Source of the DNA: Miltoncostaeales bacterium
GTDB lineage: Bacteria > Actinomycetota > Thermoleophilia > Miltoncostaeales > Miltoncostaeaceae
Length of the DNA: 17,490 bases
Reading direction: 5' to 3'
NCBI GenBank assembly: GCA_030829765.1
Contig: JAUROO010000050.1
Span: 1-17,490 of the forward strand
The notes beneath the pieces are model-generated. The model worked only from the letters and a program-made list of their open reading frames with translations. It was not told the origin of the DNA and did not search any database. Shown here piece by piece: positions 1 to 8,412 of this stretch. The translations under genes were made by a program, and so were the position numbers. Positions within the stretch are counted from its first letter, which is position 1; each line of letters begins with the position of its first letter.

Positions 1-843
1 ACGCTGCCGGGGCTGTTCGACTTCAACCAGTGGAACGCCAACAAGCCGGGCACCACGCTGTTCGTGCCCATCACGAACATGACGATGGAGTACATCAACG
101 TGCTCTTCATCTACCTGGCCCGCTCGTACTCCTTCAACATCGTGGACGAGCGCCACGGTGGACGCTCCGCCGGCCTGCAGAAGTGGGTGGATGAGGGCCG
201 CGTGGACCCCGCCCGGAAGATGGGCATGATCGAACTCGAGAACCGCGTGCTCTCGATGATGGTCGTGGAGCAGGCGTTCATCTGCCAGAACCTGAACGTG
301 GCCATGCAGGCCCTGGGCCTTGGCGGCTGGACCTTCACGGGGTATCTGCCCAAGTTCGTGATGGGCGGTGGCGACGTGCTGGGCCTGGGCTTCCGCTTCA
401 ACGAGGACAACGACGGCAACACCTACGCGGTGGGCCGTGACGGCTATTACGAGGCCTTCGTGCCGCCGTACTACAACGACATGCACGAGGCGGTGGACGC
501 CTTCATGGCCCTGAAGTGGGGCGCCATGGACACGGACGTGAGCAAGCCGTACAAGACCGACTCGATGAACGAGGCCTTCACCGCGGCCATCCCCCGCCCG
601 CACGACGAGACCGTGGAGATGGTGAAGGCGTACTGCCAGTACGCCTACGACACCTACGGCCGGTTCCCGGTGGCGATGGACCCGATGTTCCAGCGCCTCA
701 CCACGCAGGTGCAGCACATCGACACGGACTTCTACGACAAGTACTACCCCGAGGGCTCCTACAGCGGCCAGCACGCCAGCCACTTCCAGCGCTGGCACTC
801 CGAACTGTGCGACCACGACGGCAAGCCGCCGCGGCGGCAGTAG
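1..843 (+). CDS. Unrecognised protein, 3' part, faintly nitroreductase-like
   Basis: The frame is open from the first base to a TAG at 841-843, giving 280 visible residues; the 5' end lies outside the window. A GTG at 64 is an internal codon and not a convincing start, because the reading frame before it is equally protein-like (LPGLFDFNQWN). I do not recognise the family with certainty. The stretch EQAFICQNLNVAMQALGLGGW-like region, about residues 91-111, resembles the helix and loop of nitroreductase-type FMN enzymes, where a run like QNLLLAAHALGLG is common. The rest is rich in Tyr, Phe, Asp and His (YYEAFVPPYYND, DTDFYDKYYPEG), suggesting a folded soluble enzyme. No signal peptide or membrane segment is visible in this part. 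It converges on the next gene across a strong hairpin. That it is coding is secure; the function is a guess. Confidence 0.85.
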   Translation, partial: TLPGLFDFNQWNANKPGTTLFVPITNMTMEYINVLFIYLARSYSFNIVDERHGGRSAGLQKWVDEGRVDPARKMGMIELENRVLSMMVVEQAFICQNLNVAMQALGLGGWTFTGYLPKFVMGGGDVLGLGFRFNEDNDGNTYAVGRDGYYEAFVPPYYNDMHEAVDAFMALKWGAMDTDVSKPYKTDSMNEAFTAAIPRPHDETVEMVKAYCQYAYDTYGRFPVAMDPMFQRLTTQVQHIDTDFYDKYYPEGSYSGQHASHFQRWHSELCDHDGKPPRRQ

Positions 844-869
844 CCGCAGGGCACATCAAGGGGATGCAC

Positions 870-898
870 GCGACGGGGGCCCGGTGGGCCCCCGTCGC
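870..898. terminator. Perfect 13-bp hairpin between convergent genes
   Basis: The arms at 870-882 (GCGACGGGGGCCC) and 886-898 are exact reverse complements with a 3-base GGT loop. The hairpin lies 27 bp after the stop of the upstream + gene and 25 bp after the stop of the facing - gene, so it can end transcription from both sides. There is no T-tract on either strand, as is usual for terminators of GC-rich actinobacteria. Confidence 0.7.
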
Positions 899-922
899 AC
901 ATCCCGGCGCGTGACCCGCCCG

Positions 923-1288
923 CTAGGGCTTGGCGTTGCCCGCGGCCGACTTGGCCTGGGCGATGATGCTCTGCACGCCCTGGAGCGCCTGCACCTCGGC
1001 CTGCACCAAGGTGCCTGCCCCGGTGGCGAAGACCGCCTTGGCGATCTCCTTGGGCGTCTTGCCTGCCTCCGCCGCGGCGACGATGGCCTCGGTGAGCTTC
1101 TCCTGCTCCTGCTGTGCGGCCGCCTGCAGCCCCTGCCCCTCCAGGTTGGTGGTGGCAAGTGCGGCGGTGGTGGACCTCACGTCTGCGAGCCCGTCATCGC
1201 CGAGCCCGACGCCCAGCGGAATGAGGGCGCAGAGCGCGACGACCACGAGGGCGCCGATGACCGGTACGAATTCCTTGAGTTTTCCCAT
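923..1288 (-). CDS. Small single-span membrane-anchored protein, unknown function
   Basis: This 121-aa protein begins MGKLKEFVPVIGALVVVALC, with one strongly hydrophobic helix at about residues 7-27. An Ala/Gln/Glu-rich helical region follows (about 40-121: TTAALATTNLEGQGLQAAAQ, then KEIAKAVFATGAG), giving a likely N-terminal anchor with an extracytoplasmic helical tail or coiled coil. I do not recognise the family. The chosen ATG fits the usual Met-Lys then membrane-helix pattern but has no clear Shine-Dalgarno. The frame stays open to 1561, and an ATG at 1402 is preceded by GGGAGA and followed by GC3-rich codons (MRVRDRARLLAAIRTAVPAG), so a 159-aa form is possible. The gene is divergent from the acyl-CoA dehydrogenase at 1545. 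Coding status is likely, the exact start uncertain. Confidence 0.6.
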   Translation of the reverse strand: MGKLKEFVPVIGALVVVALCALIPLGVGLGDDGLADVRSTTAALATTNLEGQGLQAAAQQEQEKLTEAIVAAAEAGKTPKEIAKAVFATGAGTLVQAEVQALQGVQSIIAQAKSAAGNAKP

Positions 1289-1544
1289 GCGGGGAAATCT
1301 GCCATGCGCGGTGGACGCTTGCCCGCGATCCGGGTTCTCCGCGCCGGCCGGCACCGCCGTGCGGATGGCGGCCAGCAGGCGCGCGCGGTCGCGCACCCGC
1401 ATGGCGGGGAATTCTCCCGGCCCGGGCGCACCGGAGCGGCCGCAGAACCTCACGCCGGGGGGGCTCAACCCCAGGGGCCGAAGGGCGGCTTCGCGGTCGT
1501 GCACCATCAGCGCAAAGGTTCCCAGCATCGACGATACTTCTGAT

Positions 1545-2690
<1,146 letters not shown>

Positions 2691-2696
2691 CGCCGG

Positions 2697-3497
2697 CTAC
2701 GCCACCCGGCGGGCCACGGCGAACGTCTTGACGAAGCGGTAGCGGTACAGGCCGTCGGGGTCGGCCGCCGCGCGGAAGGCGGTGCGCACGCGAGTCAGCA
2801 CATCGGCCTGCTGGGGCGCGGGCAGGTCGTCCCACAGGTGGGTGGCCACGGCGTCCATGCGATCGGCGATGGAGTCGGGCGGCACGGCGCGCTCGCGCAC
2901 CTCGGCCCAGGTGTCCACCGGCTCGAGGCCTGCTGATGCCATGACCCCGGACAGCCAGCCCAGTGTGATCTCGTTCGACACGATGGAGTCGCCCAACCGT
3001 GACAACAGCGGGCCGGCGGCATGCATGAGGTCCACGGTGGGCCGGTCATGCCCCTCCCCCGGCGCGAGGAGGGCCACGATGCCCCCGGGGCGCACCACTC
3101 GGGCCATCTCGCGGATCGCCGCCGGGCGATCGGGCATCCAGTGCAGCGCCATAGTGCAGACGGCGAGATCGGCCCACCCGTCCGCCACGCCGGCGGAAAC
3201 CGCATCCACCGCGCGCAGGTCGGCATTCACAGCGGGGTGCGCCGCCAGGTGCCCGGCGAACACATCGAGCATCGGACGCGAGGGATCCACGCCCACCACC
3301 TCGCGCACGCCGCCCCGGGCGACCACCTCCATGGTGGCGAAGCCCGTGCCGCAGCCGATGTCCACCACACGCGCGAACGTCTCATCGGGGAGTGCCGCCA
3401 CCAACCTGCGCGATCCGGCGCGATTCAGCGCCACAAGCTGCTCGTATGCGATGGCGCTGCGGTCGAACGAGGCCGCGGGGTCGTTTGCGGTGCCCAT
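2697..3497 (-). CDS. Class I SAM-dependent methyltransferase (Methyltransf_11 type)
   Basis: This predicted 266-aa soluble enzyme has a Rossmann-type SAM-binding domain. Motif I is VVDIGCGTG at about residues 44-52, the acidic residue after strand 2 is Asp71 in VGVDPS, and the post-motif VCTMALHWMPDRPAAIREMARVVRPGGIVALL-like stretch (about 112-145) matches the UbiE/Methyltransf_11 pattern. The C-terminal part (about 170-266) is helical and probably forms the substrate cap. The start ATG at 3497 is supported by AGGAA about seven bases upstream; the frame runs further upstream to 3863, but that part is antisense to the kinase gene. The substrate is unknown, and the neighbours give no pathway clue. 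It diverges from the kinase gene across 55 bp, which must hold both promoters. Confidence 0.9.
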   Translation of the reverse strand: MGTANDPAASFDRSAIAYEQLVALNRAGSRRLVAALPDETFARVVDIGCGTGFATMEVVARGGVREVVGVDPSRPMLDVFAGHLAAHPAVNADLRAVDAVSAGVADGWADLAVCTMALHWMPDRPAAIREMARVVRPGGIVALLAPGEGHDRPTVDLMHAAGPLLSRLGDSIVSNEITLGWLSGVMASAGLEPVDTWAEVRERAVPPDSIADRMDAVATHLWDDLPAPQQADVLTRVRTAFRAAADPDGLYRYRFVKTFAVARRVA

Positions 3498-3552
3498 GCA
3501 TGCGTTCCTACACCCCGCGGGGGCATGCCGCCCCCGGGCACCTCGGCCTACG

Positions 3553-4404
3553 ATGGCCTGTGTGATCACCATCACCGGCCCCTCGTACCTGGATGTCCTG
3601 ATGCGCGTGCCGCACCTGGCCCAGGAGGGCGAGAAGGTGCGCGGCCAGGTGGTGCGCGAGAGCCCGGGCGGCGGTGCCATGAACACCGCGGCATGGTTGG
3701 CCACCCGCGACGCGGACGTGCGCCTGGTGACCACACGCGGTGCCGACAGCGAGGGGCGCACGCTGACGGATGCCTGCGAGGGCGTGGGGCTGGCCGTCGA
3801 CTGGGTTGCATGCGAGCGCACCGCGAGGGCTCTCGTCCTGGTGCCACACGGCGGTGAGCGCACGATCTACACCGGGCACCTTCATCCGCCACGCGATGAG
3901 GAGATCCTCGAGGTGATCGGCGGCGGCGACACCGGTGTGACCTGGTCGGCCTGGCGGCACACCGAACTGCGCGTGGCCGCGGCGGCACACGGGAGCATCA
4001 GGGCCACGGATGCGCGCGCCATCGAGGAGGACGCGGCGGCGGGTCACCAGTGGGACCTCTACATCGGGTCGGCCAGCGAGAACCCGGGCGGGGTGGCCGA
4101 TGGCGATCTTGCGGCCACGGGCGCCCGGTGGTGCGTGATCACCGACGGCGCGCGCGGGGGCCACGTGTGGGAGCGCGGCCGGGGGTGGCGCGCATTCGAG
4201 GTAGCGCCGCTCCCGGCCGATGAACTCGTGGATACCTGCGGTGCGGGTGATGCCTTCGCGGCGGGCGTGCTGCAGGCGCTGGACGGGGGCGCAGACATCG
4301 TGGATGCCTGTGCCCGGGGTGCGGCGGTGGCCGCGCAGTGCCTGCGGCAGGTGGGCTCGTTCCCCGGGGGCCCGGTGCGAACCGCGCCCGCAGCGCGCCC
4401 CTGA
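3553..4404 (+). CDS. PfkB-family carbohydrate (ribokinase-like) kinase
   Basis: This is an ATP-dependent sugar or nucleoside kinase of the ribokinase superfamily, about 283 aa. The N-terminal glycine-rich substrate motif is SPGGGAMNTAAWLA starting at residue 37 (PfkB signature 1, with the conserved Asn at 44). The C-terminal signature DTCGAGDAFAAG lies at 227-238; it contains the anion-hole GAG and the catalytic base Asp233. The protein is slightly short for the family and the central lid region is reduced, so the sugar is not predictable. Two starts are possible, ATG at 3553 or GTG at 3562, neither with a clear Shine-Dalgarno; both give ITITGPSYLDVL as the first strand. The frame is open far upstream but overlaps the methyltransferase on the other strand. 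It faces the aminotransferase with 43 bp between stop codons. Confidence 0.9.
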   Translation: MACVITITGPSYLDVLMRVPHLAQEGEKVRGQVVRESPGGGAMNTAAWLATRDADVRLVTTRGADSEGRTLTDACEGVGLAVDWVACERTARALVLVPHGGERTIYTGHLHPPRDEEILEVIGGGDTGVTWSAWRHTELRVAAAAHGSIRATDARAIEEDAAAGHQWDLYIGSASENPGGVADGDLAATGARWCVITDGARGGHVWERGRGWRAFEVAPLPADELVDTCGAGDAFAAGVLQALDGGADIVDACARGAAVAAQCLRQVGSFPGGPVRTAPAARP

Positions 4405-4447
4405 TCAGCGCGAGATGCGGTGGATGAGGTCCGCGGTGCCGCGGCGC

Positions 4448-5854
4448 TCAGGCGGGCGTGGGCTCGGGACGACCACGGCGGCCGCGCATCTTCGCGCGCA
4501 CGGCATTCCGGCCCATCTCGATCATCGGACCCGGCAGGTGGTGGATTCGGGTGAGCACCTGGTCGAGGGCGTCCACGAACCACGCGATGTCGTCGTCGGA
4601 GATGACGTACGGCGGCATCAGGCGGATGATGGGGTCGTGGGTGCCGGTCACCTGGGTGAGCACACGGTGGCGTGAGAGCAGTGGCATCACCACCAGTTGC
4701 GGGAACAGGCTGCCATGCATGGCATGCACGGCATCCCAGGCCATCTTGCGGCGCCCGCCCGAGGGCTGCTGCAGCTCGATGGCCACCAGGCACCCCAGGC
4801 CGCGGGCCTCGCGCAGCACCTCGTGGCGATCCCGCAGCGCGTTGATGCCGTCCACCAGCAGGCGGCCCTGCCGGGCGCTGCGGGCAAGCATGTCGTCGTC
4901 GTCCAGCACGCTCAGGGTGGCGAGGCCCGCGGCCATGGCGAGGTTGTTGCGGCCGAAGCTGGACGAGTGCACCCAACAGCGGTCCATGCGGCTGAACACC
5001 GCGGAGTAGATCTCCCGACGGCACATCATCGCGGCCACGGGTACGTACCCCCCCGACAGCGCCTTGCTGGTGGCGATGATGTCGGGCTGCAGGCCGAACT
5101 GCTCGAAGGCGAACATTGTGCCCGTGCGCCCGTAGCCGGTGGCCACCTCATCGCAGATGAGCAGCGTGCCGTGACGGCGGCAGAGGGCCTGTACGTCGTT
5201 GAGGAATCCCTCGGGCGGCATGCGCACGCTGTGCCCGGGCACGCACTCAACGATGACCGCGGCGCAGTCCTCGCGCGCCAGCACGCGCTCGAGGTGGGCC
5301 AGGTCGCCGGGCTCCACCTCGTCCCCGGGCAGCAGGAGGCCGAACCCCTCGCGGAAGTCATCCCCGCCCATCACCGACAGCGACCCCAGGGTCAGCCCGT
5401 GCCAGCCGCCCCGGAAGTGCACGAACCGGTCACGGCCGGTGGCGGCCCGGGCGAACTTGAGCGAGGCCTCCACCGCCTCGGTGCCCGAGTTGCAGAAATA
5501 GACGGCATCGAGGTGGTCGGGCGTGCGCTGCACGAGGGCCTCGGCCAGAAGACCTGCCAGCAGTGCGCAGTCCATCTGCACCATGTTGGGCAGGTCCATG
5601 TCGACGACATCCCGGACGGCCCGGGCCACCACCGGGTTGCTGCGGCCGATGGCCGCCACCCCGAAGCCCCCGAGCATGTCGAGGTATCGATCGCCGGCGC
5701 CATCCCAGAGATATGCGCCCTCGCCGCGCGAGTAGACCCGGTCGAACCCGATGGTGCGGAACACATCCACGAGGGTGGGGTTGATGTGCCGCTCATGCAG
5801 CGCGTAGTTCTCGCCGGCGCGGTCTGCCACCAGTTGGGTGATGTCGAAGGCCAT
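4448..5854 (-). CDS. Class III PLP-dependent aminotransferase
   Basis: This 468-aa fold-type I aminotransferase belongs to the ornithine/putrescine/4-aminobutyrate group. The cofactor phosphate motif is NSGTEA at 122-127, Asp235 in CDEVATGYGR pairs with the pyridine nitrogen, and Lys264 in ATSKALSGG is the Schiff-base lysine. The segment HSSSFGRNNLAMAAGLATL matches the family's HxSTFGGN site from the second subunit. The N-terminus (HINPTLVDVFRTIGFDRVYSRGEG) and length resemble putrescine/diamine-type aminotransferases more than acetylornithine ones, but the amino donor is not certain. The ATG at 5854 gives the usual N-terminus; upstream in-frame sequence overlaps the divergent SMR gene. No polyamine or amino-acid biosynthesis gene is adjacent. 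Confidence 0.93.
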   Translation of the reverse strand: MAFDITQLVADRAGENYALHERHINPTLVDVFRTIGFDRVYSRGEGAYLWDGAGDRYLDMLGGFGVAAIGRSNPVVARAVRDVVDMDLPNMVQMDCALLAGLLAEALVQRTPDHLDAVYFCNSGTEAVEASLKFARAATGRDRFVHFRGGWHGLTLGSLSVMGGDDFREGFGLLLPGDEVEPGDLAHLERVLAREDCAAVIVECVPGHSVRMPPEGFLNDVQALCRRHGTLLICDEVATGYGRTGTMFAFEQFGLQPDIIATSKALSGGYVPVAAMMCRREIYSAVFSRMDRCWVHSSSFGRNNLAMAAGLATLSVLDDDDMLARSARQGRLLVDGINALRDRHEVLREARGLGCLVAIELQQPSGGRRKMAWDAVHAMHGSLFPQLVVMPLLSRHRVLTQVTGTHDPIIRLMPPYVISDDDIAWFVDALDQVLTRIHHLPGPMIEMGRNAVRAKMRGRRGRPEPTPA

Positions 5855-5918
5855 GGCGCGGCACCGTACTCCCGTTTTCGGGGCGCCGAGGGCTGCGCGC
5901 TGGTACATCACGCCCCGC

Positions 5919-6239
5919 ATGCCATGGCTGCTCGTCATCACCGCGGGCTTCTTCGAGGTTGCCTTCGCGACCCTGCTGAAGCTCTCGAACTCGTTCACCC
6001 GCATCTGGCCCACCATCGGGTTCGCCATCTGCGCGATCCTGAGCTTCGGCCTGTTGTCGTGGGCCCTGCGCTACCTGCCCATCGGCACGGCCTACGCGGT
6101 ATGGACGGGAATAGGCGCCGCAGGCACCGCGGCACTCGGCATCTGGGTATTCAACGACGCCGCCACCTTCGCCCGCATCCTGGGCATCGCGATGATCGTC
6201 GGCGGCGTGATCGTGCTGAACCTCACCGGCTCGCACTGA
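5919..6239 (+). CDS. Small multidrug resistance (SMR) family exporter, Gdx/SugE-like
   Basis: This 106-aa protein has four predicted transmembrane helices at about residues 2-22, 28-48, 55-76 and 83-102, the normal SMR size. Glu13 in AGFFEVAF corresponds to the essential proton/substrate-binding Glu of Gdx and EmrE. The central signature LPIGTAYAVWTGIGAAG matches the guanidinium-exporter (Gdx, formerly SugE) branch more closely than EmrE (IPTGIAYAIWSG), whereas GFTRIWP-like residues at helix 2 are shared with both. It should act as a dual-topology dimer in the cytoplasmic membrane. The frame is open upstream to 5838, but the family N-terminus argues for ATG 5919. Only 64 bp separate it from the divergent aminotransferase start, and I see no guanidine riboswitch there. 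Substrate assignment is tentative. Confidence 0.9.
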   Translation: MPWLLVITAGFFEVAFATLLKLSNSFTRIWPTIGFAICAILSFGLLSWALRYLPIGTAYAVWTGIGAAGTAALGIWVFNDAATFARILGIAMIVGGVIVLNLTGSH

Positions 6240-6274
6240 GCCGGCGATGGCCGCCAATCCCGGTGCCGGGCGCG

Positions 6275-6289
6275 GGCCGGGGGCCGGCC
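6275..6289. terminator. Possible terminator hairpin between SMR and pyruvate kinase genes
   Basis: GGCCGG (6275-6280) and CCGGCC (6284-6289) form a 6-bp stem with a GGG loop in the 58-bp gap between two convergent stop codons. There is no T-tract. Position is the main support. Confidence 0.35.
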
Positions 6290-6297
6290 GGTGGTGC

Positions 6298-7731
6298 CTA
6301 GCCGGCGGAGCCCAGGCGGTGCACGGCGATGAGGCTCGTGGCACCCGGGGCGGCCACCTGGGGACCGCTGGTCAGCACCACGCGGGCGCCGTCGGGCAGG
6401 CCCAGGCGCTCCTGTGCACGGCGGAGGCTGCGCTCCACCAGGGCGTCGATGGGCTCCTCGGGACGCTGGTGCAGGGGCTCCGGGATGACGCCCCACTCCA
6501 GCGCGAGGTGACGGGCAACCTCGGCATCGCTGCACAGGGCCAGGATGGGGCGGCGCGGGCGGAAGCGCGCGGCCGCGCGGGCTGAGCCCCCGGTCTCGGT
6601 GGGGATGACCAGCGCCTCGGCCTTGATCTCGCGCGCCAGCAGCACCGCCGCGCGCATGACCGACTCGCCGGTGGTCCGCCCCTCCTCGCGCGAGCCCCCC
6701 TCCACGATCAGCGGCGTCACACCGTCCTGGGCGTCCAGGGCGATGGCCGCCATCTGCTGGATGGTCTCGACCGGGTAACGCCCCACGGCGGTCTCGCCGG
6801 AGAGCATCACGCATGAGGTTCCATCGATCACGGCGTTGGCAACATCCGATGCCTCTGCGCGCGTGGGCTCGGGGGCGGCGATCATCGACTCCAGCATCTG
6901 CGTAGCGGTGATGACCATCTTGCCGCGCTCGTTGGCCGCCTGGATGATGCGCTTCTGCAGCAGCGGAACGCGCGACACGCCCGCCTCCACGCCCAGGTCG
7001 CCACGGGCCACCATCAGCGCGTCCGCGGCGTCGGCGATCTCCTCCAGGTGCTCGATGGCCGACAGCGTCTCGATCTTGGCGATGATGCGCGCCGGCGACC
7101 CCAGGATCTCGCCCCGCAGTTCGCGGATGTCGTCCGCGCCGTTCACGAACGACAGGGCGATGAAGTCGGCACCGGCATCAAGGGCCGTGCGGACGTCCTC
7201 GCGGTCCTTGTCGGTGAGCGCCATGCGGCCCACCTGCGCGTGCGTGAGGAAGGCCCCCTTGCGCGGCAGGGCGATGCCCGGGATGACGCAGGTACCCATC
7301 AGCGCGCCCTTGGCGCGCTCGGCGATGGCGATGCGCGGCGCACCGTCGCCGATGACCAGCTCGGACGTGCCGGGTTCGGCGGCCTCCACGACCCCGGGCC
7401 AGTCCACCACCAGCGATCCCGTGGCCCCCTTGGCCTTGGGGTCGCCCACGATGCGCACCTCGTCACCCTCGTCAAGGTCGGCGCGTCGCGATGCCTCATG
7501 CAGGCGGATCTTCGGCCCCTGCAGATCGAACATGATGGCCACGTGCCGGCCCGCCGTGGCAGCGGCGTCGCGCGCCTGCCAGGCGCGGCGGATGAAATCG
7601 TTGCGCGTTCCGTGCGAGCAGTTGATCCGCACGCCATCCACCCCGGCACGCACCATCGCGACCAGGGCGTCCTGGTCGTCGGTAGCGGGCCCGAGGGTGG
7701 CCACGATCTTGGTGCGTCGGAGCGCGTCCAT
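6298..7731 (-). CDS. pyk: Pyruvate kinase
   Basis: This enzyme transfers phosphate from phosphoenolpyruvate to ADP as the last step of glycolysis. The 477-aa length is standard for bacterial type enzymes. Visible marks in order are KIVATLGPA at the N-terminus, VRINCSHG (substrate and K+ site, with Cys where Phe is usual), MFDLQGPKIR, the beta-barrel active-site lysine Lys219 in IIAKIETLSAI, VARGDLG with the metal and phosphate ligands, ITATQMLESMI and PTRAEASDVANAV. The C-terminal regulatory domain (about 345-477) is complete, with TGGSARAAARFRP and VVLTSGPQVAAPGATSL. The ATG at 7731 has no Shine-Dalgarno; TAGCAT ends ten bases upstream, so leaderless transcription is possible. It is transcribed alone, downstream of the sigma operon but separated from it by 63 bp. 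Confidence 0.97.
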   Translation of the reverse strand: MDALRRTKIVATLGPATDDQDALVAMVRAGVDGVRINCSHGTRNDFIRRAWQARDAAATAGRHVAIMFDLQGPKIRLHEASRRADLDEGDEVRIVGDPKAKGATGSLVVDWPGVVEAAEPGTSELVIGDGAPRIAIAERAKGALMGTCVIPGIALPRKGAFLTHAQVGRMALTDKDREDVRTALDAGADFIALSFVNGADDIRELRGEILGSPARIIAKIETLSAIEHLEEIADAADALMVARGDLGVEAGVSRVPLLQKRIIQAANERGKMVITATQMLESMIAAPEPTRAEASDVANAVIDGTSCVMLSGETAVGRYPVETIQQMAAIALDAQDGVTPLIVEGGSREEGRTTGESVMRAAVLLAREIKAEALVIPTETGGSARAAARFRPRRPILALCSDAEVARHLALEWGVIPEPLHQRPEEPIDALVERSLRRAQERLGLPDGARVVLTSGPQVAAPGATSLIAVHRLGSAG

Positions 7732-7771
7732 GGGGGGCGGGATGCTAGTCCCGCACGGTGAGACGGGCGTT

Positions 7772-7788
7772 GCGGGTGACGCGCCCGC
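7772..7788. terminator. Weak hairpin after the anti-sigma gene
   Basis: GCGGG (7772-7776) pairs with CCCGC (7784-7788) in the 63-bp gap between the anti-sigma stop and the pyruvate kinase start. The stem is short and lacks a T-tract. It could end the sigma operon before pyruvate kinase, but the support is only position and pairing. Confidence 0.25.
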
Positions 7789-7794
7789 TACCTC

Positions 7795-8409
7795 CTAGGC
7801 GAACTTCGCCCCTGCGAGGCTGGTGCCGGAGTGGGTGGGCGGACCACCGTTCGGCTCCACCGAGATGTCCACCGCCGCGTAGTCAGCGGGTGCGGGAAGC
7901 GGCAGCGTGAGGTCCACATCACGGGACGACGGGGTGAACGACCCCACCGACGTCATCTCTGCGGACCCCTTCTCCAGCACCCACACCTCGTAGTGGTGGC
8001 CGGATGGTGGCGGTGGCACGTCGCGCAGCGCCACCTCGACGGCGCCACCCAGCCGGTCGGCCGCATACAGCGACGCCGTGCCGGACACCCCGTCGCCACC
8101 CTGCGCCACCACGGCGGTGCTGGCGGTGAGCGGGCCCAGGTCGTCGCCCCCACCGGTGAGCGACGCGGTCACGCCCACGGCGATCGCGGCCGCGCAGGCA
8201 GCCGCGGCGATGGACGCAAGGACGGTGCGCCGGTGCGCACGACGCGAGTCGAGGCTGATCACCGGCGCGAGCGGTGCCCCGCCATCCTCCTCCGCGGCAA
8301 CCGCCGCGGCGATGCGGTCACCCAGGTCCGGGGGCGGTGGAACCGGCGGCAACGCGCCGCGCAGGCCGCGCATGGTGGTCTCGTCTTCAGGTGTCAGGTG
8401 ATCGTTCAT
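7795..8409 (-). CDS. RskA-like membrane anti-sigma factor
   Basis: This 204-aa membrane protein should bind and silence the ECF sigma factor encoded just upstream. A short cytoplasmic segment (about 1-60) contains a helix pair around a proline-rich turn (LPPVPPPPDLGDRIAAAVAAE). One transmembrane helix spans about 62-84. The extracytoplasmic part carries the RskA C-terminal pattern: HHYEVWVLEKGS, VGSFTP, ADYAAVDISVEPNGG and THSGTSLAG. The N-terminal part has no HxxxCxxC zinc motif and is shorter than in mycobacterial RskA, so the sigma-binding region is minimal. The ATG at 8409 lies three bases after the sigma stop and uses GGAGG inside the end of the sigma gene, so translation is probably coupled. 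Release by regulated proteolysis is known for RskA; here it is inferred. Confidence 0.88.
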   Translation of the reverse strand: MNDHLTPEDETTMRGLRGALPPVPPPPDLGDRIAAAVAAEEDGGAPLAPVISLDSRRAHRRTVLASIAAAACAAAIAVGVTASLTGGGDDLGPLTASTAVVAQGGDGVSGTASLYAADRLGGAVEVALRDVPPPPSGHHYEVWVLEKGSAEMTSVGSFTPSSRDVDLTLPLPAPADYAAVDISVEPNGGPPTHSGTSLAGAKFA

Positions 8410-8412
8410 CAG

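Noticed and set aside
930..1544. N-terminal extension giving a 586-aa acyl-CoA dehydrogenase fusion
   Set aside because: The extra 205 residues are Ser/Cys/Pro-rich, lie antisense to the small membrane protein gene and resemble no domain; the family length starts at the GTG at 1545.
5855..5918. Guanidine riboswitch before the SMR gene
   Set aside because: Only 64 bp are available between divergent start codons, and neither the guanidine-I conserved blocks nor paired ACGR-loop hairpins are present; only a small CCCG-TTTT-CGGG hairpin is seen.
4697..6301. 534-aa + strand open frame opposite the aminotransferase
   Set aside because: It is rich in His, Gly and Pro with no domain, and mirrors the codon pattern of the real gene on the other strand; typical GC-rich antisense shadow.
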